A model generated the notes under the pieces. It ran no database searches, had not been told where the DNA came from, and worked only from the letters and a program-made list of their open reading frames with translations. From an uncultured Clostridia bacterium (GTDB taxonomy: Bacteria > Bacillota > Clostridia > Oscillospirales > Oscillospiraceae), in NCBI GenBank assembly GCA_945613045.1, contig CALZAG010000038.1, positions 1 to 10,703 on the forward strand: a stretch of 10,703 bases of DNA. Direction: 5' to 3'. Positions 1 through 4,352 of this stretch are shown in pieces. The stretch's first letter is position 1, and every line of letters begins with the position of its first letter. A program made the position numbers and the translations under genes.

Positions 1-38
1 ATTATAATATACACGCAAGCACGCCTTATATCAAGCGC

Positions 39-71
39 AAAAAATCAGCCGCAAAAAGCGGCTGATTTTTT
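39..71 (-). terminator. Intrinsic terminator after the 26-aa peptide gene
   Basis: A perfect inverted repeat has a GC-rich core, GCCGC/GCGGC, extended by TCA/TGA and by A-tract/T-tract pairs, around a five-A loop at 53-57. On the minus strand the hairpin is followed by a run of U from the A tract at 39-44, as expected of a rho-independent terminator. The same repeat has a T tract on the plus strand, so it could also stop transcription entering from the left edge. It lies about 22 nt beyond the stop codon of the small ORF at 94-174. Confidence 0.85.
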
Positions 72-93
72 ATTTATTCAAATGCTCAGTAAA

Positions 94-174
94 TTACTCG
101 TGCAAGCCTCTGACGGTCATGACTACCATACCGGCAAGATATGCTGCTCCGAAAACACCGATACCTGCTAACAT
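94..174 (-). CDS. 26-aa single-span membrane peptide, unknown
   Basis: This is a short ORF, ATG at 174-172 to TAA at 96-94. I do not recognise the product. It begins MLAGIGVF and ends TVRGLHE. Residues 2-21 are uninterrupted hydrophobic or small residues, long enough for one membrane helix, with Gly at 4, 6, 9 and 15 and Ala at 3, 10, 11 and 14 giving a possible packing face. The only strong charges are Arg22 and Glu26, so a C-terminus-inside topology is likely by the positive-inside rule. Support for translation is a perfect AAAGGAG nine nucleotides before the ATG, a good promoter (228-255) about 50 nt further upstream, and a terminator just after the stop. The layout is that of a monocistronic small-protein gene. 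It could be a regulatory membrane peptide, a subunit of a membrane complex or a toxin-like peptide; the sequence does not decide. It does not resemble SpoVM, CydX or KdpF as I remember them. Confidence 0.6.
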   Translation of the reverse strand: MLAGIGVFGAAYLAGMVVMTVRGLHE

Positions 175-183
175 TACTGTGCG

Positions 184-190
184 CTCCTTT
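184..190 (-). promoter_or_regulatory. Ribosome binding site of the 26-aa peptide
   Basis: The minus strand reads AAAGGAG followed by nine nucleotides and then ATG. This match to the anti-Shine-Dalgarno sequence at ideal spacing is the main reason for calling the 26-codon ORF a gene rather than chance. It is as good as the sites in front of the recognised genes in this window. Confidence 0.7.
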
Positions 191-227
191 CAAATTAAGC
201 AATGGGTTTATTTCTCTTTGCAATTAC

Positions 228-255
228 AGTATATATCTCCGAAAGAAAAAATCAA
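228..255 (-). promoter_or_regulatory. Sigma-A-type promoter for the 26-aa peptide
   Basis: On the minus strand TTGATT (255-250) is followed after 16 nt by TATACT (233-228). These are near-consensus -35 and -10 boxes at acceptable spacing. Initiation would fall near 221, leaving a leader of roughly 45 nt before the ATG at 174. The surroundings are AT-rich, and the TGCA-rich block at 295-453 lies immediately upstream, where activator or repressor sites would sit. Promoters inferred by eye in AT-rich DNA carry a real false-positive risk. Confidence 0.55.
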
Positions 256-294
256 CTGTTTTTTACAAATCTGAATATTCGCATTTATACAAAT

Positions 295-453
295 TGCACA
301 AAAATTTGATTCTGCAGTTACGTTTTGTAAACTTGCAAAAATCATTTGCAGGATTTTTGCAGTTTGCACCCTTCGACATTTCATAATGCGTTTTTGCAGG
401 CTCTCAGCGCTCTTTCCCCGCTTTTTTGCAGGATTATGTGCAGTGTATATGCA
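295..453. repeat. Cluster of TGCA/TTTGCA words, possible operator array
   Basis: Ten TGCA tetramers occur in 159 bp, starting at 295, 313, 334, 347, 358, 365, 395, 427, 439 and 450; an eleventh starts at 219. Chance predicts fewer than one. Five have the form TTTGCA on the plus strand (345, 356, 363, 393, 425), and three of those read TTTGCAGG. Several spacings are 11-13 bp, near one helical turn, and 30 to 32 bp between groups. The block lies just upstream of the promoter at 228-255, which fits a multi-site binding region for a DNA-binding protein. I cannot name a regulator. A decayed repeat is the alternative. Confidence 0.45.
334..350. promoter_or_regulatory. Palindrome TGCAAA-N5-TTTGCA inside the TGCA block
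   Basis: A perfect 6-bp inverted repeat, TGCAAA at 334-339 and TTTGCA at 345-350, is separated by five bases. Its 17-bp size and twofold symmetry are typical of a site for a dimeric helix-turn-helix regulator. It is the most symmetric element in the cluster. The cognate protein is not identifiable here. Confidence 0.35.
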
Positions 454-455
454 GT

Positions 456-693
456 TTCAACTGAATTTTGATATTGCCGCATCAGTCGAATGCGATTGCC
501 CGCCTTCAAATAATGCATTTTCCGCTTTTATTACGCAGACTGCACCTCCTTTTTTGGAAACACAAATGCCGCTTGTATTATTATCGTGTTAAAAATTTCG
601 TATAATTGTCACATTCCTTATGTTGTCTTGCTGCTGCCGCGACGGTGCATCATAATACGTCCTGCAAATCTCTTTCTCAAATCATGCATGACG
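456..693. other. Intergenic stretch without a convincing gene
   Basis: This is AT-rich DNA between the divIC terminator and the TGCA block. I found no RNA gene and no ORF with a start codon at proper distance from a ribosome binding site. An AAAAAAGGAGG string on the minus strand (about 546-556) looks like a Shine-Dalgarno sequence, but no ATG, GTG or TTG follows at usable spacing. A plus-strand TATAAT at 601-606 has only a weak -35 candidate (TTATTA at 578-583). Confidence 0.5.
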
Positions 694-731
694 TAAAAAG
701 CGCAGCAGTCCGAGTGGTTTCGGCTGCTGCG
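694..731 (-). terminator. Terminator of the yabP-yabQ-divIC unit
   Basis: The arms CGCAGCAG and CTGCTGCG, extended by CCGA/TCGG with a single-base bulge, form a strong hairpin at 701-731. Read on the minus strand it is followed by CTTTTTAC. It begins about 30 nt after the divIC stop codon, so it is the natural end of the sporulation/division transcript. The plus strand lacks a T tract after the hairpin, so termination is directional. Confidence 0.8.
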
Positions 732-759
732 TATTAATGCAGGGCATACCAACGGCGGT

Positions 760-1029
760 TCACCCTATGTCTGTAAAAATAATTTCATCCGCTTTTATCA
801 GTCTCAGCCGCCGGTTTGCCAGCTCTTCCACGCCTTCGCCGCTTTCCAGCGCCTGCGTTTTTTCCTCCAGCTCGATGTTTTCCAGCTGTGCCGCGGCGAT
901 CTCCGCCTGAAGCTGTGCTGTCTGCTCCATAGCGTCCTTCAAATCCTTCTGAATGCTTATCAGGCTCAGGATAGCATATACGGTCAGCGCCGTGAGCACC
1001 AGTCCCACCAGAGTCGATGTTCTCTTCAT
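760..1029 (-). CDS. divIC: DivIC/FtsB-like septum formation protein
   Basis: This is an 89-residue bitopic division protein of the FtsB/DivIC family, which forms the septal subcomplex with FtsL and DivIB/FtsQ that licenses septal wall synthesis. A short basic N-terminus (MKRTS) precedes one membrane span at about residues 7-26. A coiled coil rich in Leu, Ala, Glu and Gln follows at about 28-62. The C-terminal GVEELANRRLRLIKADEIIF matches the family pattern of an E-E-x-A-R module followed by the L-x-x-x-G/D-E-I-x-F ending. The ATG is preceded by AAGGA at short spacing and AAGGAG at longer spacing. Its position after yabP and yabQ matches the B. subtilis order. The gene is almost entirely covered by the 3' part of the yabQ frame, shifted by one base. 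Which of the two frames is selected is clear: this one carries the recognisable protein. Confidence 0.85.
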   Translation of the reverse strand: MKRTSTLVGLVLTALTVYAILSLISIQKDLKDAMEQTAQLQAEIAAAQLENIELEEKTQALESGEGVEELANRRLRLIKADEIIFTDIG

Positions 1030-1459
1030 CCTGTACGTCCTTGCTCCTTTTTCTTGAATTTTTAACCATTGTATACCAAGCGCGGATATTTGAAAAGAGC
1101 TTTTTGACGACTTCTGAAAAGATTTTTATAATTTTTTTCAGCGGGCTGAGCGCAAGAGATACAATATGTGCAATTTTGTATAATACCGTCATAACAGGCG
1201 TGCTCAGCAGCAGCATATAGGACGCAAACCCGAGCACGGCAAAGGCCAGCATGAATATGTGCAGCGCGCCCTCGCCCATATCCATTCCCAGAGTGAACAG
1301 AGCCGCAAGACAGCACAGCCAGAACAGGGCGTCAAACAGCGCATCTGCCTTCAGGCATCTGCGGAGGATGCGGAAGACATCGTATACAAGCCCTATGCCT
1401 ATGCCCACTGCCGCAGAGCAGACAAGCTGAAGAAGCTGATGGGATACATAAAGCTCCAT
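785..1459 (-). CDS. yabQ: YabQ spore cortex protein with odd overlapping tail
   Basis: YabQ is a polytopic protein of the forespore/mother-cell membranes needed for spore cortex formation in B. subtilis. Here the N-terminal region carries the family look: hydrophobic start, then YDVFRILRR at about 26-34, with membrane spans at about 8-26, 41-58, 67-85 and 88-107 and a basic amphipathic stretch to about residue 140. The ATG follows the yabP stop codon directly (TAA-ATG). The oddity is the end: from about residue 144 the frame runs 245 nt into divIC, adding 81 residues rich in Gly, Arg, Lys, Ala and Asp that look like an out-of-frame reading of divIC. Many clostridial YabQ proteins, as I recall, stop near 110-150 residues, so the native stop may have been lost by mutation, or a sequencing indel may have merged the frames. 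The N-terminal identification is firm; the C-terminal extent is uncertain. Confidence 0.75.
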   Translation of the reverse strand: MELYVSHQLLQLVCSAAVGIGIGLVYDVFRILRRCLKADALFDALFWLCCLAALFTLGMDMGEGALHIFMLAFAVLGFASYMLLLSTPVMTVLYKIAHIVSLALSPLKKIIKIFSEVVKKLFSNIRAWYTMVKNSRKRSKDVQDEENIDSGGTGAHGADRICYPEPDKHSEGFEGRYGADSTASGGDRRGTAGKHRAGGKNAGAGKRRRRGRAGKPAAETDKSG

Positions 1460-1744
1460 TTATCCGAAAAGCTTCGACCAGAAGCCGCCCGACGCGGTTT
1501 TCTCCTCGTAGCTCAGATCGCTTATAAGCCCCTCTACCCGCAGCTCGCCCACCTCAAGATTTATCTTGCCTATGTGCAGGCCGCTTCCGCGCACGATCAG
1601 ATTGCCCTGAGCCGTGTTCATGACAATTACCGTTTCGTCGAAGCTCTCAACGTCCTCCACGCCCGTCACTGAGAGCCTGCTCCGATCCTCGAGGCTCAGG
1701 TTATGGGGCTTTGCCGCCGTTTTTGGTTTTTCATCGTATGCCAT
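1460..1744 (-). CDS. yabP: Sporulation protein YabP
   Basis: This is a 94-residue protein of the YabP/YqfC family, made in the mother cell during sporulation and linked to spore coat/cortex assembly. The family core is plain: LSVTGVEDVESFDETVIV at about 24-41, then a beta-rich segment with G-N-L-I-V-R-G, the LHIGKINLEVGELRVEG motif at about 56-72 and a final I-x-x-L-x-Y. There is no signal peptide or membrane span. I start it at the ATG at 1744 (MAYDEKP) rather than the ATG at 1771, because AAAGGAG sits seven nucleotides before it, while the upstream ATG has no such site. It opens the yabP-yabQ-divIC run and its stop abuts the yabQ ATG, so translation of the two is probably coupled. In B. subtilis yabP is under sigma-E; a poor sigma-E-like -10 is present upstream. 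Confidence 0.88.
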   Translation of the reverse strand: MAYDEKPKTAAKPHNLSLEDRSRLSVTGVEDVESFDETVIVMNTAQGNLIVRGSGLHIGKINLEVGELRVEGLISDLSYEEKTASGGFWSKLFG

Positions 1745-1770
1745 AGTCTCGCTCCTTTGCTTTTTGTACA

Positions 1771-1800
1771 AGCATATGAAACCAAAATAAAAAAGATGTA
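1771..1800 (-). promoter_or_regulatory. Possible sigma-E-like promoter for yabP
   Basis: On the minus strand CATATGCT (1778-1771) partly matches the sigma-E -10 CATACAAT. It lies about 26 nt before the yabP ATG, which would give a short leader starting close to the ribosome binding site. The -35 would have to fall in the arm of the preceding terminator, where I see only a weak match. A promoter is needed somewhere in this 45-nt gap because the upstream unit terminates, but its exact identity is a guess. Confidence 0.25.
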
Positions 1801-1818
1801 CAGAGGTACATCTTTTTT
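1789..1818 (-). terminator. Terminator ending the ten-gene upstream operon
   Basis: A perfect 13-bp inverted repeat (1789-1801 with 1806-1818, loop AGAG) combines a GATGTAC/GTACATC core with six A and six T flanks. It is symmetric and so can act in both directions. On the minus strand it starts five nucleotides after the stop codon of the DUF523 gene, and it separates that operon from the yabP unit. Confidence 0.85.
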
Positions 1819-1822
1819 AGCA

Positions 1823-2251
1823 TCATATTTTGCTTTCTCCCAGGACTGTGACCCCGTTTTCTTTCAGAAGCTGCGCGGTCACTCCGTCGCCGTGGATAAG
1901 GACGCCGCTGAAGGAGCCGTCATATATGGTCCCGCTGCCGCAGGACGGGCTGTTTTCCTTCAAAATGGCGATATCCGCTCCGAAGAGCCTGGCCAGATAA
2001 AGCGCGGCCTGCGCTCCGCGGGCAAACTCGGCCGTGACGTCGGTGCCGGTTTTTGAAAGCACCTTGTCCCCCACGCGCTCTGACGGTATGCGGGGCGTTG
2101 TCAGGCCGCCGTAGCACTCGGGGCACACAGGGATAAGCTCGTATTTTTCTTTAAGCTCCCTGAGCTTTTCGTCGGGCAGCTTATTGCTGCCGCCGTCGTA
2201 CCTGCACTCAACCCCGAGCAGGCAGGCGGAAACTATCGCTTTTTTCTTCAT
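1823..2251 (-). CDS. DUF523 / TudS-like Fe-S protein
   Basis: This is a 142-residue stand-alone DUF523 protein. The family pattern is complete: SACLLGVECRYDGG near the start (Cys10, Cys16), PVCPECYGGL (Cys43, Cys46), the T-P-R-x-P-S-E segment and KENSPSCGSGTIYDGSFSG (Cys104). Characterised members such as TudS are thiouracil desulfurases that hold a [4Fe-4S] cluster on three conserved cysteines. By analogy this may desulfurate thiolated bases or nucleotides, or handle sulfide on an Fe-S cluster, in the cytosol. The substrate here is unknown. The DUF1722 domain found fused in some relatives is absent. Its ATG overlaps the rhomboid stop as ATGA, with only a weak AGAAGA in front, suggesting translational coupling. 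It is the last gene before the terminator at 1789-1818. Confidence 0.82.
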   Translation of the reverse strand: MKKKAIVSACLLGVECRYDGGSNKLPDEKLRELKEKYELIPVCPECYGGLTTPRIPSERVGDKVLSKTGTDVTAEFARGAQAALYLARLFGADIAILKENSPSCGSGTIYDGSFSGVLIHGDGVTAQLLKENGVTVLGESKI

Positions 2252-2808
2252 CGTCTTCTGAGCCCCAGTACGGCGCCGCAGACGCCGCCTATAATATGCG
2301 TAAGCTGCGATACGTTATCGCTGAGCACCACGCCGTCTACTATCTCATTTCCGAGGTAGAGCACAAGCACAAGTATGAGCGTGATGGGTATGCATCCGTC
2401 GCGCATTCCGGCAAGGGAGGCCATCACTATCATCATGAATACTATGCCCGAGGCTCCCAGCAGCATCGTGCCGGGGAACAGGAACCAGTGTACCAATCCG
2501 GAGACAAGGGCCGTGATTATTATCGCGCTCAGCAGATTCCGGCTGCCGTACTTTTCCTCAAGACCGGGGCCCACCACCAGTATCATCATCATGTTGCCTA
2601 TGTAGTGGCTGTAATCTGTGTGACCGAGGACATGGAGGATAAAGCGCGGGTAGGTCAGGATATCCGCAAGCGAGGAGTGCCACACGCTGAAAAGATACGT
2701 TGTCGTCCAGCCGTCGGTGACCTTGCCGAGAATGAGCGCCGCCAGCGAGATCAGCGCGAAGGTCAGGGTCACGGGGGCGTTGTACTGAAGTCTGAAAAGT
2801 CTTTTCAT
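2248..2808 (-). CDS. Rhomboid-family intramembrane serine protease
   Basis: This is a 186-residue integral membrane protein with about six hydrophobic spans, the compact bacterial rhomboid fold. Catalytic elements are visible: GASG with the nucleophile Ser120, His171 in THIIGG on the last span, and an HxxxN motif (His68, Asn72) that supports the oxyanion hole in the second span. Rhomboids cut transmembrane segments of substrates within the bilayer; bacterial substrates are mostly unknown. The protein is near the minimal family size, with short soluble ends and no extra cytoplasmic domain. GGAG lies eight nucleotides before the ATG, which overlaps the macrodomain stop as ATGA; its own stop overlaps the next start in the same way. 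The membrane neighbours in the operon (lipoprotein, CvpA, EcfT) are conceivable substrates, but that is speculation. Confidence 0.88.
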   Translation of the reverse strand: MKRLFRLQYNAPVTLTFALISLAALILGKVTDGWTTTYLFSVWHSSLADILTYPRFILHVLGHTDYSHYIGNMMMILVVGPGLEEKYGSRNLLSAIIITALVSGLVHWFLFPGTMLLGASGIVFMMIVMASLAGMRDGCIPITLILVLVLYLGNEIVDGVVLSDNVSQLTHIIGGVCGAVLGLRRR

Positions 2809-3320
2809 TTCAGATTCTCCAGCGCGGCCTCGTAATAGCCCTTTGTGCGCTCGTCAAAGCAGACCATGCGTACCCGCTCAAGCTCGGGATGCCCGGACAG
2901 ATACCCGGCAATGGCGCCGATCGCGATCTCAGACGCCTTCTCAAGCGGAAAATGATACACACCCGTTGAAATGGACGGAAAGTCCACGGTCTTACATCCG
3001 TTTTCCGATGCAAGCGCAAGGCAATTGAGGTAGCATGACTTAAGAAGCTCCGCTTCGCCCTTGCTTCCTCCGTGCCATACGGGACCGGGTGTGTGGATAA
3101 CGTATTTTGCCGGCAGCTTATAGCCCTTTGTTATCTTCGCCTCGCCGGTTTTGCAGCCGTTGAGGGTGCGGCACTCTGCCAGAAGCTCGGGGCCCGCCGC
3201 CCTGTGGATGGCTCCGTCAACTCCGCCGCCGCCCAGAAGCGAGCAGTTCGCGGCGTTAACGATAGCGTCGACAGCCTGCTTTGTAATGTCTCCCTGAATG
3301 ATCTCGATCCTGTTTTTCAT
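2805..3320 (-). CDS. Macrodomain ADP-ribose hydrolase (MacroD/YmdB type)
   Basis: This 171-residue protein consists of a single macrodomain. The ligand-site motifs are intact: QGDIT at 9-13 (Asp11 for adenine), VNAANCSLLGGGGVDGAIH at 21-39 with Asn22, Asn25 and Asp35 as catalytic/distal-ribose residues, and the diphosphate loop SISTGVYHFP at 116-125. These are the features of MacroD-type enzymes that hydrolyse O-acetyl-ADP-ribose and remove mono-ADP-ribose from acidic side chains. The protein is cytosolic. No ADP-ribosyltransferase, NADase or sirtuin is encoded in the window, so its ADP-ribose source is elsewhere. It starts 3 nt after the lyase stop and overlaps the rhomboid start by four nucleotides. 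Cleaning up O-acetyl-ADP-ribose or reversing protein or nucleic-acid ADP-ribosylation are both possible. Confidence 0.9.
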   Translation of the reverse strand: MKNRIEIIQGDITKQAVDAIVNAANCSLLGGGGVDGAIHRAAGPELLAECRTLNGCKTGEAKITKGYKLPAKYVIHTPGPVWHGGSKGEAELLKSCYLNCLALASENGCKTVDFPSISTGVYHFPLEKASEIAIGAIAGYLSGHPELERVRMVCFDERTKGYYEAALENLK

Positions 3321-3323
3321 ACG

Positions 3324-4352
3324 TCAAAGCCTCTCTATATCCTTTATGAGCCTGTCCACATCCTCTTCCCTGCTTGCCCAGCCGGTGCAGAAACGCACGA
3401 CCGCGCCGTTTTCAAGCGGCTGCTGCACGGAAAAGGAATAGTTTTCGGACAGCTTCTCTATCTGTCTGTTCGTAAGTATCGGGAAAAGCTGGTTCGTCGG
3501 AGACGGGTAATAAAACTCTATACCCTTTGCCTCAAAGGCCTCTCTGAGCTTTTTTGCAAGGGCGACCTCACGCTGACCGACCCTGTAATACAGGCCGTCG
3601 GTGAAAAGAGCGTCAAACTGAAGCCCCAGAAGCCTGCCCTTGGCAAACATACCGCCGCGCTGCTTTATGAGATAGCGGAAGTCGGTTTTCAGCGTCTCGT
3701 TCATGATGACGACCGCCTCCCCGAAAAGCGCGCCGTGCTTCGTGCCGCCGATATAGAACACATCGCATAGCCTTGCCAGATCCGGCAGTTTGGGCGCTCC
3801 GTCAATGGCCATCGCGCAGGCAAGCCGCGCCCCGTCCGCAAACAGCAGCAGTCCAAGCTCCCGGCAGGCACCGGAGATAGCCTGAAGCTCCGCGAGGGAA
3901 TACACCGTGCCTGTCTCCGTTGGCTGAGATATATACACCATTGCCGGCTGCACGATGTGTTCAAACGATTCATCCGCCCTGTGGCGCAGGACATATTCCC
4001 TGACCTGAGCGGCGCTTATCTTACCCTCAGGGGCGCTGAGAGCCAGCACCTTATGCCCCGTCGCCTCGATGGCGCCGGTCTCATGTGCGGCAATGTGCGC
4101 CGTCTCCGCCGCAAGCACGCCCTGATGCGGGCGCAGAGCGGCGGCTATCACAGTCATGTTGGCCTGTGTGCCGCCGACGAGAAAATGCACGTCGGCATTT
4201 TCATTTTCGCACTCAGCTTTGATCTTTTCGCGTGCTGCGGCGCAGTAGGGGTCGTTTCCGTATCCGGCGGTCTGCTCATAATTTGTTTCGTTCAGGCGGA
4301 GCATTATCTCCGGCAGAGCGCCCTCGAGATAGTCGCTTTCAAACCTAATCAT
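3324..4352 (-). CDS. ltaE: Low-specificity L-threonine aldolase-type PLP enzyme
   Basis: This is a 342-residue fold-type I PLP enzyme of the beta-eliminating lyase/threonine aldolase family, typically cleaving L-threonine or L-allo-threonine to glycine and acetaldehyde. Visible features are the N-terminal FESDYLEGA, YGNDPY, the phosphate-binding GGTQAN at 60-65, His86 in TAHIAAHETGA (ring stacking), FADGARL with Asp173 (pyridine nitrogen contact) and IGGTKHGA with the Schiff-base Lys205. Length fits the family (about 340). It is cytosolic with no targeting signal. Its ATG overlaps the clpE stop by four nucleotides, and the macrodomain gene follows after 3 nt, so it sits firmly inside the operon. 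Substrate range cannot be read from sequence; a related beta-hydroxy amino acid aldolase is the alternative. Confidence 0.85.
   Translation of the reverse strand: MIRFESDYLEGALPEIMLRLNETNYEQTAGYGNDPYCAAAREKIKAECENENADVHFLVGGTQANMTVIAAALRPHQGVLAAETAHIAAHETGAIEATGHKVLALSAPEGKISAAQVREYVLRHRADESFEHIVQPAMVYISQPTETGTVYSLAELQAISGACRELGLLLFADGARLACAMAIDGAPKLPDLARLCDVFYIGGTKHGALFGEAVVIMNETLKTDFRYLIKQRGGMFAKGRLLGLQFDALFTDGLYYRVGQREVALAKKLREAFEAKGIEFYYPSPTNQLFPILTNRQIEKLSENYSFSVQQPLENGAVVRFCTGWASREEDVDRLIKDIERL

Noticed and set aside
381..518. A 45-codon minus-strand ORF starting at the ATG at 518
   Set aside because: The nearest good ribosome site is about 26 nt from the ATG, too far to use, and the ORF runs through the repeated TGCA block; no recognisable product.
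141..592. Two plus-strand frames (141-386 and 386-592) joined by a TAATG overlap
   Set aside because: Neither has a ribosome binding site, the first starts inside the better supported minus-strand peptide gene, and the translations look like AT-rich noise shaped by the TTTGCA repeats.
578..606. Plus-strand promoter with TATAAT at 601-606
   Set aside because: The -10 is perfect but the -35 (TTATTA) is poor, and nothing downstream on the plus strand before the divIC terminator looks like a gene or structured RNA.
1259..1672. A 137-codon plus-strand frame opposite yabP/yabQ
   Set aside because: It is an antisense shadow of two recognisable sporulation genes, without a ribosome site.
1062..1771. 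Start of yabP at the ATG at 1771
   Set aside because: It would add nine residues without a ribosome site; AAAGGAG stands at ideal distance from the internal ATG at 1744.
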